In this document: positions 53,701-61,893 of the stretch, in pieces
Layout of the letters: each line of letters begins with the position of its first letter
Position numbering within the stretch: the stretch's first letter is position 1
From: Candidatus Rhabdochlamydia oedothoracis
GTDB taxonomy: Bacteria; Chlamydiota; Chlamydiia; Chlamydiales; Rhabdochlamydiaceae
Reading direction: 5' to 3'
Length of the DNA stretch: 64,000 bases
Assembly: GCF_019453995.1 (NCBI RefSeq)
Contig: NZ_CP075587.1
Location: 62,001-126,000, forward strand
The notes under the pieces: model-generated
The model's database searches: none
What the model was told of the DNA's origin: nothing
What the model saw: only the letters and a program-made list of their open reading frames with translations
Program-made: the position numbers and the translations under genes

Positions 53701-53874
53701 TAGATATTCCTTAATGGATTGACTAGGTGTGATAATGATTTTTTTACTAAAGGGATGTGTCGAAGAAGCAATTAGATCTTGTTTTAGTTTATCGGCAAGA
53801 CTTTCTATATTTTGGCTAAATGTACAAGGTAGAGCTATTGAAGGACAAGAGATCTCTTCTTTACAAGATTTCAT
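50785..53874 (-). CDS. recC: RecBCD Chi-recognition subunit RecC
   Basis: 1029 residues, close to E. coli RecC (1122). Inactive-helicase architecture with the family's typical segments IIITPSQSIKEYLIGFFAKEL near the N-terminus, VIWMLGMNEELIPR (residues about 600-615), and DVKQLYKLAKNPIRFFCQDVF in the C-terminal inactive-nuclease domain. RecC recognises Chi and splits the DNA strands. First gene of recC-recB-recD, divergent from the MFS gene at 53946. ATG 53874 has no strong ribosome site (AAGAGAGCGAGA upstream is a fair one). Confidence 0.92.
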   Translation of the reverse strand: MKSCKEEISCPSIALPCTFSQNIESLADKLKQDLIASSTHPFSKKIIITPSQSIKEYLIGFFAKELEIVTGIQFLSLKQAINEWLFPFGKKMPDSIEISLVLEEIIEQSWQKDEMSKLYSYIACEEKSKRSKRIIGLSDQLSNIFEEYGAYGLHFLPIWIKKSGWQQTLWNQIFSSYPNWTYPLEATQFLQTQTRSIFVFGFSFLPLSYLKILKQVGSLFYFFSPCELFWEDVHTDRERSYLRKKLAQRGISIEKREELNHYDAAAHPLLANWGKLGRALLKNLDLFSLTSTEIYELKKESNNLQKLQEQILCFERTKPISQADSSLQLHSAPTKLREVEVLFDILTTLIQKNSISLDQIIVLAPDITLYASYIEMIFANHPLPYTIENVPIFSNSTAHGFLLLKKVLDESFSLNSIYALLEETIFCAKQGWSLDRSKQIKQWLKTASIRQEEEACNWDAGISRLLLGIVTLEPLESHWPIDVIALTDIELFSDFLCVFTSLQQDLSPLRSEKMTIGSWLLYIEALLLKYFDVENNEFLREIKQLQKRSQNLSLLHNYESIERIMDRLLRKKTKFQKTQHLRQIHFRSLQEGCIYPSQVIWMLGMNEELIPRMLQSSSLSELSQNPGLDYIPTCAEQDRYLLLEALFSAQKHLLFSYERIDSKDQKPKGCSFLIEELQACVALQIIDHPNLPFDSIYFQDHSQIKKSQIDYQAAKSYYFPNSQNKPFLAQDQTQPVTIPIIDVKQLYKLAKNPIRFFCQDVFQIFLEKEEPAGDFLFSNYQKAIFTKEVRTRPLHELLAQLEAQGKLPIGLFKDLALKKLQSEVAQMQKTLLHFDLQLNSLFSVSLSKECRKIEQLKCGNWIVPAIEIPFENQKIHIIGTLTDLSIKGLISKESNHLEGLIQIWPIYLIYLVLQSEMNMKASLFSLKDDSCLPLEIKDPISSMQKYLSYFFYARQTISPLKTNWAKALLLGTKSDFEKILLDENQLSTRIQDAYEKWLERRGFCFDAQETWNYWTPIFQSVFSELIGSL

Positions 53875-53945
53875 TCTCGCTCTCTTTTGTTGAGCTTGTT
53901 ATAGTGTATGGGAAGAATCCATTTTAATCTTAGTATATTATTCTT
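53875..53945. promoter_or_regulatory. Divergent promoter region, recC / MFS
   Basis: 71 bases between two oppositely oriented starts, the only place for both promoters. TTAGTATAT-type AT-rich sequences occur at both ends; exact -35/-10 elements cannot be fixed by eye. Confidence 0.4.
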
Positions 53946-55625
53946 ATGTGTTTTAGACAGCTTTTTAAAAGGATCCCCTCTTTTTCCAAAACAGGCCGTT
54001 GCTCTTTGGCCTGTTTAAATTTAGCTCAAGCGCTAGGGGTTGTGAATGATAATATTTTTAAATTCACAATGGTGTTTTTGCTGATTGAAACTTTAGGGGA
54101 TATGAAAGCAAGTTTTATTCTTTCAGCAACGGGTGCCATTTACGTAATCCCCTTTTTACTTTTTTCTTCTTATGCGGGAATTTTAGCAGATCGCCTAAGC
54201 AAGCAGAAGTTGCTTGTTTTTATGAAGGGAATTGAAGTTCTTGCAATGGGTATTGCTATTGTTGCTTTTGCAGCAAGAGTCCCTTGGCTCTGTTACAGTC
54301 TTTTATTTATTTTAGCTGTTCACAGCGCTGTGATGAGCCCTTCTAAATACGGAATGATCCCAGAGCTTGTTTCCCAGCATATGGTTCCCCGAGCAAATGG
54401 ATTAATTACCTCAGCATCCTATCTTGCTATTATTTTTGGCACTTTTTTGGCTTCTTTTTTAACAGAAAAGACTCATAGCCAATTTACTTGGATTGCTTGT
54501 ATTTGTTTTATGATTGCACTGGGAGGTTTTTTTGCTGCTTTAGGCATTAAAAAAACACCAGCGCAAGCGACAAGAATAAAGGCCCATCCTTTTTTTTTAA
54601 AAGAGATTTACTATACCTTGAAAATCGCCTCTTTGACACCCCATTTAGTTACAGCGATTTTTAGTTCAGCATTTTTTTTATTTATTGGTGCTTTTACACA
54701 ACTTAACGTAATTCCTTTTGCCATCCAAACCCTGCATTTAAGCAAGATTGCAGGGGGGTATTTATTTTTGGTTTCTGCTTTAGGGATTGCTGCAGGGGCT
54801 TTTTTGGCAGGGAAACTCTCCAAATATAAAACATCTTTAGGACTCTCTTGTGTAGCTTGCTTGGGCATTGCGATTAATTTTTTGTTTTTATCGATTACCA
54901 CAAGTTTACCTCTTGTTGTTATCTCTCTAATTTTAATTGGTGCATTTGGGGGATTATTTGCTGTACCTTTTGACACATTTATTCAACTCAATAGCAAAGA
55001 TGAAAGAAGAGGACAAATGATTGCAGCTGCTAATTTTTTTAGCTTTACAGGAGTATTTATTGCTTCTCTTCTTCTGTATGTATTTAGTCAATTTTTAGAA
55101 CTCTCTTCTGCTAGTGGTTTTGCTGCTGTTGCAGCGCTTACCCTTCTGGTTTTTTTGGTTTTAATCTCTCGATTATCTGAATTTTTCTTTTCTTTTGTAG
55201 CAAAAGTATTCTTCTTTTTTTCTTCTCCGTGTCGTACGGAGTTTTCCGCTTTGGAGATAAATCTTTCTTCAATATTCATTTTAGAAAAGCCTTCTTTTCG
55301 CAAAGCTTTTTTTTTAGCAAGCAAGTTTCCCATGATGCATTTTCTTTTTCCTTCCAACAGATCTAAACAGCCTTGGTACTATCGCTTTGTATATTCATTA
55401 CATGCAGCTCCTAAGGGTCTAGATATAAGAGAGCTGATTGCTTATGCACAAACACAACTTCTTCCAGAAAGACCTATTTGCTTATTTTTTAGAAAAACTT
55501 TTCAGATTCCCACAGCGGCTATATATGGATGGATTGAGTTATTTCAAACCGAACCCCTGGTCTTTTTCGTCCGTTTTTACAAAGAAAAAACAGGTTGGGT
55601 GTGCAAATTAGAAAAAAAAGATTAA
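53946..55625 (+). CDS. MFS transporter, LplT-like (lysophospholipid), with C-terminal extension
   Basis: 559 residues. Residues 20-410 form twelve membrane helices of the LplT type: FKFTMVFLLIETLGDM, GILADRLSKQKLLVFMKG and SPSKYGMIPELVSQH are typical of LplT and of the MFS part of Aas-like fusions, which flip lysophospholipids across the inner membrane for re-acylation. The last 130 residues are soluble and basic (LHAAPKGLDIRELIAYAQTQLL, then PICLFFRKTFQIPTAA) and are not part of a normal LplT. No acyltransferase HX4D motif is visible there, so the extension is of unknown role. Standing alone, divergent from recC. A role in salvaging host phospholipid is inferred. Confidence 0.8.
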   Translation: MCFRQLFKRIPSFSKTGRCSLACLNLAQALGVVNDNIFKFTMVFLLIETLGDMKASFILSATGAIYVIPFLLFSSYAGILADRLSKQKLLVFMKGIEVLAMGIAIVAFAARVPWLCYSLLFILAVHSAVMSPSKYGMIPELVSQHMVPRANGLITSASYLAIIFGTFLASFLTEKTHSQFTWIACICFMIALGGFFAALGIKKTPAQATRIKAHPFFLKEIYYTLKIASLTPHLVTAIFSSAFFLFIGAFTQLNVIPFAIQTLHLSKIAGGYLFLVSALGIAAGAFLAGKLSKYKTSLGLSCVACLGIAINFLFLSITTSLPLVVISLILIGAFGGLFAVPFDTFIQLNSKDERRGQMIAAANFFSFTGVFIASLLLYVFSQFLELSSASGFAAVAALTLLVFLVLISRLSEFFFSFVAKVFFFFSSPCRTEFSALEINLSSIFILEKPSFRKAFFLASKFPMMHFLFPSNRSKQPWYYRFVYSLHAAPKGLDIRELIAYAQTQLLPERPICLFFRKTFQIPTAAIYGWIELFQTEPLVFFVRFYKEKTGWVCKLEKKD

Positions 55626-55691
55626 TCTTTTAAAGACTGTTTCTAATTATTAAAAGACGTTTCGATCTTTAGCTTTGAGGCAAAAAAGAAC

Positions 55692-55715
55692 TCCGGCCAT
55701 ACATGACCGGATTTT
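55692..55715. terminator. Bidirectional terminator-like hairpin
   Basis: TCCGG-CCAT-ac-ATGA-CCGGA followed by TTTTC, between the convergent MFS and rpsT genes. Stem has one internal mismatch. Confidence 0.55.
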
Positions 55716-55757
55716 CATATCTTTGGAGGATAAGAAATGATTTAAGCAAAATTCAAA

Positions 55758-56048
55758 TTATACAGAAGCTTTTTTCGCTGCTGTGCTTAAACGGGCTTTT
55801 AGGCGACTGGCTTTGTTGATTTTAAAGACCCCTTTTTTAACCCCTTTATCCATTAAACTATAGACTTCACTAAGTTTTTCTTGAATGAAAGAAGCATCTT
55901 TTTGAGCAAGGGCTTCTTTTAAAGATCTTGAAGCGCTACCAACTCTTGCTTTAAGCACGCGATTGCATAGATTGCGCTTTTTGCTTTGTATATTGCGTTT
56001 CTCTGCGCTAGGGCGCTTTTCTTTCTTGTCTTTTTTTTCATTTGCCAT
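55758..56048 (-). CDS. rpsT: 30S ribosomal protein S20
   Basis: 96 residues from ATG 56048, which has AAGGAAAA upstream; an in-frame ATG 60 bases earlier gives a non-S20 extension and is not used. Lys/Arg-rich three-helix protein with the S20 pattern: RPSAEKRNIQSKKRNLCNR, then KARVGSASRSLKEAL, and KGVFKINKASRLKARLS. Binds 16S rRNA early in 30S assembly. In chlamydiae rpsT lies next to rpoD, divergently, as here. Usual length. Confidence 0.95.
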   Translation of the reverse strand: MANEKKDKKEKRPSAEKRNIQSKKRNLCNRVLKARVGSASRSLKEALAQKDASFIQEKLSEVYSLMDKGVKKGVFKINKASRLKARLSTAAKKASV

Positions 56049-56479
56049 AAGTTTTCCTTTGGACTTAAAGATGGAAGAAATATAACTTAAAAGAACATAA
56101 TTCGTCAAAATGCTTTTAAGATAAAATTTATTTTATGAATAGGGTGTGAATAATAATGATGCCAACGACTTAATCGATAGTAGCATGCTAAAATTGCCTC
56201 TATCTTAAACAGAATCGCAAAAAGAGTTCTATAGAAAAAGTTTTTCCTGTTAAAAAAATTATACAAACTTTTATCGTATTGGGGATAATACAGATATTTC
56301 ACTTTTCTTAAAAAAAATTTTATAGTTTTAATAGAAAAAGTAGACTTTTGATGTTAAACAATTTTATAAGAGGATAATAAATATAGAGTAGCTTGACAAT
56401 AAGAAAGATTATTATCAAAATCGATTCATAATTTACTTAAATTAATTAGAGTCACATATCAAAAGGATTATTTAATAAT
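56049..56479. promoter_or_regulatory. Divergent rpsT / rpoD control region
   Basis: 431 very AT-rich bases. The best promoter-like signal toward rpoD is TTGACA at 56393-56398 with CAAAAT 17 bases later; AAAAGGA at 56461 is the rpoD ribosome site. A 65-codon minus frame at 56105-56302 has no support. A long untranslated leader for rpoD is likely. Confidence 0.4.
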
Positions 56480-58120
56480 TTGTTTACACAACAGCATCAA
56501 CAAAAAGTCGAAGAACTTGTCGCTATAGCTAAAGAACAAGGGTATATCACATACGAAGAAATTAATGAAATTTTGCCTATGACATTCGATTCTGCTGAAC
56601 AGATCGACCAGGTTTTAATTTTTTTAAGCGGTATGGATATTCAAATCCTTAATCAAGTTGAAGTAGAAAGACAAAAAGAGCGGAAAAAAGAGGCAAAGGA
56701 GCTAGAAGGATTACCTAAGAGATCTGAGATAACCTCTGATGATCCGGTACGTATGTACCTCAAAGAGATGGGTTCGGTTCCTCTATTGACTAGAGAAGAA
56801 GAGGTTGAAATTTCTAAACGCATTGAGAAGGCGCAAATTCAAATAGAAAAAATTATTATGCGTTTTCGTTATTCAACGCGTGAGACCATCTCAATTGCTA
56901 ACTATCTCATTTCCTCCAAAGAGCGTTTTGATAAAATTATCTCAGAAAAGGAAGTCGAAGACAAAAACAATTATGTAACTGTACTTCCTAAACTATGCAT
57001 GTTGCTTCGACAAGAAGATCAAATCTTAGAAAATCTTTTGCGTGAGCTTTATAGTACAGAAGAGAAAAAAATCGATAAGGTAAAACTTGCAGAAGAAATC
57101 GAAAAGTGTCGCATTCGAACACAAGCTTATTTGAGACGAATGCACTTTCGTCACAATATCATTGAAGATTTTGGCGAGGTGATCCTTAACGCTTACGAGC
57201 GATTTCTCATATTGGAAAAAGAGATACAAGAATTAATTCCTCGAGCAGAGAAAAATAAGTTCGCCGCGGGAAAACTGCGTGCAGTAAGGCGTAAACTATT
57301 AAATCGTGAGTTAGCTGCAGGGCGCACATTAGATGAATTTAAAAAAGATGTTCGTATGTTGCAGCGCTGGATGGATAAGAGCCAAGAAGCCAAAAGAGAG
57401 ATGGTGGAATCTAATTTGCGCTTGGTGATTTCTATTGCTAAAAAATACACCAACCGTGGCTTGTCGTTTTTAGATTTGATTCAAGAAGGAAATATGGGAT
57501 TGATGAAAGCTGTAGAAAAATTTGAGTATCGACGTGGTTATAAGTTTTCTACTTATGCTACTTGGTGGATTCGTCAAGCTGTAACCCGTGCAATCGCTGA
57601 TCAGGCAAGAACCATCCGCATTCCTGTGCATATGATTGAGACAATTAACAAGGTTTTACGTGGAGCTAAAAAGCTCATGATGGAGACAGGTCGAGAGCCT
57701 ACCCCTGAGGAACTTGCTGTAGAATTGGGTATAACTCCTGAACGTGTGCGTGAAATTTATAAAATTGCTCAACATCCTATTTCTTTACAAGCAGAGGTTG
57801 GAGATGGAGGAGAGAGCCAGTTTGGAGATTTTCTAGAAGATACAGCTATTGAGTCCCCAGCTGAAGCAACGGGCTATGCGATTTTAAAAGATAAAATTAA
57901 TGAAGTGCTTGCTACTTTGACAGACCGGGAGCGCACAGTATTAATGGAGCGCTTCGGTCTTATCGATGGAAAACCCAAAACCTTAGAAGAAGTAGGAGTG
58001 CGTTTTAAAGTTACAAGAGAGCGTGTCAGACAAATTGAAGCAAAAGCGCTACGTAAAATGCGTCATCCCACACGTGCTAAACAATTGCAGGCTTTCTTGG
58101 ATCTGTTGGAAGAGGAATAA
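56480..58120 (+). CDS. rpoD: Primary sigma factor (sigma-66 / RpoD)
   Basis: 546 residues, housekeeping sigma factor for RNA polymerase. Start is TTG 56480 with AAAAGGA 12 bases upstream; there is no ATG near the family start. Region 1.1 ([15 protein letters not shown]), region 1.2 ([21 protein letters not shown]), a chlamydia-type non-conserved region ([20 protein letters not shown]), region 2 ([20 protein letters not shown] and the -10 reading segment [20 protein letters not shown]), region 3 ([14 protein letters not shown]) and region 4.2 helix-turn-helix ([21 protein letters not shown]). Nearly collinear with Chlamydia sigma-66. dinG starts 1 base after the stop. Close match to chlamydial RpoD is the strongest taxonomic marker in the window. 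Confidence 0.97.
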   Translation: MFTQQHQQKVEELVAIAKEQGYITYEEINEILPMTFDSAEQIDQVLIFLSGMDIQILNQVEVERQKERKKEAKELEGLPKRSEITSDDPVRMYLKEMGSVPLLTREEEVEISKRIEKAQIQIEKIIMRFRYSTRETISIANYLISSKERFDKIISEKEVEDKNNYVTVLPKLCMLLRQEDQILENLLRELYSTEEKKIDKVKLAEEIEKCRIRTQAYLRRMHFRHNIIEDFGEVILNAYERFLILEKEIQELIPRAEKNKFAAGKLRAVRRKLLNRELAAGRTLDEFKKDVRMLQRWMDKSQEAKREMVESNLRLVISIAKKYTNRGLSFLDLIQEGNMGLMKAVEKFEYRRGYKFSTYATWWIRQAVTRAIADQARTIRIPVHMIETINKVLRGAKKLMMETGREPTPEELAVELGITPERVREIYKIAQHPISLQAEVGDGGESQFGDFLEDTAIESPAEATGYAILKDKINEVLATLTDRERTVLMERFGLIDGKPKTLEEVGVRFKVTRERVRQIEAKALRKMRHPTRAKQLQAFLDLLEEE

Positions 58121-58121
58121 G

Positions 58122-60212
58122 TTGTTCATTCGCTCTGCTGAGCAATTTTTTGCAGCTGTTTTTTCTGAAACAGGGCTGTTACAAAAACTGCCTAGATTTG
58201 AAATTCGAGCTGGACAAAAAGAAATGGCTCTTTTGATTCATAATGCTTATCAAGCCCAAGAAATTGTTTGTATTGAAGCAGGAACCGGTACTGGCAAAAG
58301 CTTAGCATATCTACTGCCTGCGATCTATTGGGCTATTCAGCATAAAAAACGCACTGTGATTTCCACTCATACTATTGCACTACAAGAGCAATTAATGAGT
58401 AAAGATATCCCTTTCTTACTCAAAGCATTGCAGATCGATCTAAAAGTCTCTTTAGCCAAAGGGATGAATAATTATCTATGTTTAAAGAAACTAAAAATAG
58501 TAGAAGAGCAGATTTTGTTCTTTCCTGAACAAGAGATTAGACTATTGCAAGCCTCAATTAAAACAGCTGAAGAAGGCACTCGCTCAGAAATGCCATTTAA
58601 AGTTTCCCAACCCATTTGGGATAGAATATCGGCAGAGAGGGATAGCTGTGATCACATCCGATGCCCTTACTATAAGGAATGTTATTTCTTCAAAGCTCGC
58701 AGGCAAACCTTAGAATCGCAACTTATTATTGTTAACCATCATCTTTTATTAGCGGATTATAAATTTAGATTACAGCAGGTCAAAGATTCTCCTCTTCCTT
58801 CTTATGAGTATCTGATCATTGATGAAGCACACCATTTAGAATTAATTGCTCTACAAAGCAGTGCAGAACGATTAGACAAACGCTATCTCTTATATCTTTT
58901 GTCTCGTTTGTTTTCAGAAACTCAACCAGAGAGCTCTTTATGTGGGCTAATTAGAAAAGATCTTTTAGGGTTTAATCGCTACTCCTTAGAACTCCAGCAG
59001 AAAATAGAAATTGATATACTCGGACAAAAAAAAGTTTGTAATTTACAAATAGAGCAGGTTTTCACGCATGATTATTTTAGTAAAATAGATGCTAAGTATC
59101 GCATTACAGATGCCTTTAAACAAACCTCTGTCTGGAAGGAAGAGATCCTGCCATCTCTTGCTATGCTAGCAAAAGAGCTAACAGGGCTTGCTGTTATCAT
59201 TCAGGATTTAAAGCAAGAGTTAGATCAATACTCGGAAGAAAAGTTACATACATATGCACTAGAGTTGCATTCTCTTAAGATTCGTTTAGAAGAAGAAGGT
59301 AAAAAGATTTCCCTGTTTTGTACAAATGATCCGAGCTTAAAAAGAGTACAATGGTTGGAGAGAACCGCTCAGAATCTCTCTTATATAGATGCAAATCTAG
59401 ATATAGCTCTTTTTTTAGGTAAGCAATTTTTTACTCCTTTACACGCAGCTGTTTTATGTAGCGCAACGCTTACTACGCAAAATAGCTTTTCTTTTATAAA
59501 ACGTACCTTAGGACTAGATCAAATAGATAAGGTAGTTCAGGAAAAGATCTATCCTTCTCCTTTTTCTTTTGATACCCAAGCGCTTTTTTTGGTTCCCAAA
59601 GATTTACCTCTGCCTTCAGATCTACACTTCTTGTTACATATTGCGCAAACAATAGAGGAAATGATAGCAATTAGCCAGGGGAGTGTATTTGTGCTATTTA
59701 CCTCTTTTGAGATGTTACACGATTGTTTTCAGAGATTGCAGAGCTCCTATCCTATCCTCAAACAAGGGGATCTTCCTCGGCATATGTTGCTTGAAAAATT
59801 TAAACAAACCCCAGGGCAGGTTTTGCTAGCCACAGATTCTTTTTGGGAAGGAGTTGATGTTCCAGGAGATGCGCTAAAATGTGTGATTATTGTAAAACTC
59901 CCCTTTGCTGTTCCTTCCGATCCTCTGCATGAGGCCTATATAGAAGCGATGAAGCAAGATGGCAAAAATCCTTTTTTGGAATATAGTGTACCCCAGGCAA
60001 TTATTCGGTTTAAACAAGGTTTTGGAAGACTGCTTAGATCACAGCAAGATAGAGGGTGCGTAATATGCTTAGATCATCGTCTAATAAGCAAATCATACGG
60101 CAAGCTTTTCTTAAATAGCCTTCCCTCATGCAAAAATTATTTTGGCTCAAAAGAAGACGTATATAAAGAAATGAGAACTTTTTATGAGAATAAAAGAAAT
60201 GCTTTAGCGTAA
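58122..60212 (+). CDS. dinG: DinG/XPD-family ATP-dependent helicase
   Basis: 696 residues from TTG 58122 (GAGG six bases upstream, inside the end of rpoD); a longer frame into rpoD is not needed. Walker A at residues 52-60 (EAGTGTGKS), DEAH box in YLIIDEAHHLE, and helicase C-terminal motifs LATDSFWEGVDVPGD and IIRFKQGFGRLLRSQQDRG. Cysteines for the 4Fe-4S cluster are visible: NNYLCLKK and CDHIRCPYYKECYFF. A 5'-3' helicase that unwinds R-loops and damage intermediates. Tight coupling to rpoD suggests shared transcription. Lacks the N-terminal exonuclease of the long DinG type. Confidence 0.92.
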   Translation: MFIRSAEQFFAAVFSETGLLQKLPRFEIRAGQKEMALLIHNAYQAQEIVCIEAGTGTGKSLAYLLPAIYWAIQHKKRTVISTHTIALQEQLMSKDIPFLLKALQIDLKVSLAKGMNNYLCLKKLKIVEEQILFFPEQEIRLLQASIKTAEEGTRSEMPFKVSQPIWDRISAERDSCDHIRCPYYKECYFFKARRQTLESQLIIVNHHLLLADYKFRLQQVKDSPLPSYEYLIIDEAHHLELIALQSSAERLDKRYLLYLLSRLFSETQPESSLCGLIRKDLLGFNRYSLELQQKIEIDILGQKKVCNLQIEQVFTHDYFSKIDAKYRITDAFKQTSVWKEEILPSLAMLAKELTGLAVIIQDLKQELDQYSEEKLHTYALELHSLKIRLEEEGKKISLFCTNDPSLKRVQWLERTAQNLSYIDANLDIALFLGKQFFTPLHAAVLCSATLTTQNSFSFIKRTLGLDQIDKVVQEKIYPSPFSFDTQALFLVPKDLPLPSDLHFLLHIAQTIEEMIAISQGSVFVLFTSFEMLHDCFQRLQSSYPILKQGDLPRHMLLEKFKQTPGQVLLATDSFWEGVDVPGDALKCVIIVKLPFAVPSDPLHEAYIEAMKQDGKNPFLEYSVPQAIIRFKQGFGRLLRSQQDRGCVICLDHRLISKSYGKLFLNSLPSCKNYFGSKEDVYKEMRTFYENKRNALA

Positions 60213-60464
60213 GATTTACTTTTTACCTAAGGGCTTTTTTAGGATTGGCTTAAGATTTCAGATCCCCTTGTAAAAAGAAAATAGGAGAAAAAACAACAGT
60301 AAAAAATTCTTTTCTTTTCTTATTCAATTTAAAAAAGTACACTAGTGTAATTGTTCAAATCATTTTTTTAGTGATTTTTCTAGCGTGGTTTTGAACATTC
60401 TAAACTTCCCATGTTTTATAAATTTTTTAAAGTTACATGTTACAGCTGTAATGAGGAGAAATAA

Positions 60465-60914
60465 ATGAAAAAATATATGATCCTAGCTTGTACTATGGTC
60501 TGTCTGTCGATTTTTGCAGACTCTACTATTAATTCAGAGACCGGAGAAACTTTTCTTGAAGATATGGAGATTGTTAATCTCTGTGATTTAACAGAAGATG
60601 ATCTATTACAGGTTACCCAGGGACTGCATCCTGACAAAATTATTGAATTCTCAGCCAACACTACTTTACCTATTGACTGCTATTTAAGAGGGGACTTGAT
60701 TAATTTAGTACAAAACGTGGAAAAGTGGGGAGTAATAGAAATAAAACAAACCTTTTATGCTAGATGTACAGGTAAAGAATTGCTTTTTAGTTCTGATTTA
60801 ACTGAATGGAAACCTTTATTGGAATTCATTACAGGCGAGGCATTTGTTATCTTAAGCCTTCAAGATGGGCAAACATTCCTTGCAATTGGGACAGAACTAA
60901 TTAGGCGCACATAG
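60465..60914 (+). CDS. Small secreted protein, unknown function
   Basis: 149 residues. Signal peptide of about 19 residues (MKKYMILACTMVCLSIFA). The mature part starts with an acidic segment (SETGETFLEDMEIVNLCDLT) and has two more Cys residues (IDCYLRGD, YARCTGKE) that could pair. No family recognised. GAGGAGA eight bases upstream of ATG. A 250-base AT-rich spacer precedes it, so it has its own promoter; a terminator-like hairpin follows. Probably periplasmic or envelope-associated. Confidence 0.75.
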   Translation: MKKYMILACTMVCLSIFADSTINSETGETFLEDMEIVNLCDLTEDDLLQVTQGLHPDKIIEFSANTTLPIDCYLRGDLINLVQNVEKWGVIEIKQTFYARCTGKELLFSSDLTEWKPLLEFITGEAFVILSLQDGQTFLAIGTELIRRT

Positions 60915-60927
60915 GATTCAAGTTTAT

Positions 60928-60975
60928 ATGAGCTTAGAAGCTTTCCTGTTTTTAAGCTCATCATATATCTTTTTC
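60928..60975 (+). terminator. Terminator-like hairpin
   Basis: ATGAGCTTA (60928-60936) pairs with TAAGCTCAT (60953-60961), followed by CATATATCTTTTT, 14 bases after the secreted-protein stop. Confidence 0.6.
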
Positions 60976-61363
60976 AAGCTAGGTAAAATCTCTAAGGTTT
61001 TATCTGCTTCTTTCTAACCCTGTGTAGGTTATTTTCTCCTTGCGCAGTTTTTCCTTTGCAGTTCCTCAAGTTATCTTTTACGATTTTAATCGTCTAAACT
61101 GATTCTTAATAGCCAACGCGAATTCTAATCACTCCAGGATCCTATTGGAACAAGTCTAGACTAACCGTATTAGTCAATGTATTAATAGGATTATTTGTAG
61201 TAAGGACAGTAAATTTATCAGATCTTTCCACTATTTTATACAGTAAAGCAAAAATACCATCGAATTACAAGCGCCTTAAAAGATTTTTTACATGGCTTAT
61301 TTCTGTAAATAATTATCCTTATTTGACTATGAAATTTGTGGTATTGGTTTTAGGTCTCAAAAA
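60976..61363. other. Decayed intergenic DNA
   Basis: About 390 bases without a gene. On the minus strand, 61106-61240 reads as a coding-like frame (RSDKFTVLTTNNPINTLTNT, then SLDLFQ, one stop, DPGVIRIRVGY, stop), probably a broken gene tail. Nothing else stands out. Confidence 0.35.
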
Positions 61364-61594
61364 GGCCCTTTCAACCTCGAAGTGCACAAAAAAGAACATA
61401 TAAATACTTGAAAAAACATCTATTGTGCACCCGAGCATAGCATGTTTGTAGATAAGCTCCTAAACGCTTCTAGTGGAGTTTCGAAGTTGAGAGCCTTTCT
61501 AGGTCTGTTATTTAGTATAAGTTTCCACCCTTTCCATATCCTTAGAAGTAGTATCTAAAAAGCTTTGTGTTTTAGGAAAATATTGCCTAACTAG
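61364..61594 (-). mobile_element. ISa remnant 2 (old, truncated)
   Basis: Right end GGCCCTTTCAACCTCGAAG and about 230 bp of the 3' part of ISa, with an extra base in TTTAGTATAAG and several substitutions. It ends at ACTAG, where phage-like coding DNA begins. Shares variants with the remnant at 33165. Confidence 0.85.
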
Positions 61595-61893
61595 TTAAAA
61601 TCGTACCAAACCTTCCCATTTCCGAAGGAGTTGAACTAGCACGTGGAATATTTCCAAGGCTGTGGATAGATAGTAAAAAATGCAGCTTTTTTATTAAAGC
61701 TGCGGAAAACTACCACAAATACTACAACGAAAAACTAAACGTTTACAGCGATCGACCTATTCACGACTGGTCTTCTCATACAATGGATGCTTTTCGATAC
61801 TTGTCCATTATCCAAAGCAAGAGAAGAAACAAAGGCATGACGGAAGAGGAAGCTGAGCGCATGCAAGCGATGTACCAGGTTCGCCATATTTAA
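61595..61893 (+). pseudogene. Phage terminase large subunit, C-terminal fragment
   Basis: Open frame of 99 codons from the ISa border to TAA 61891, with no start codon. Encodes PISEGVELARGIFPRLWIDS near the front, then FIKAAENYHKYYNEKLNVYS, and HDWSSHTMDAFRYLSIIQ, the last being the conserved C-terminal nuclease motif of large terminases (HDWSSHxADAxRY). This is the tail of a phage DNA-packaging motor gene, cut by the ISa remnant. The stop overlaps the convergent gene at 61890. The rest of the phage is not in the window. Confidence 0.8.

Noticed and set aside
56105-56302. 65-residue minus-strand frame upstream of rpsT
   Set aside because: Composition (Tyr/Phe/Lys/Asn/Ile) is that expected from AT-rich non-coding DNA; no start signal.
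58023-58121. N-terminal extension of DinG into rpoD
   Set aside because: The sequence is the rpoD region 4 DNA read in another frame; TTG 58122 has a ribosome site and fits the family start.
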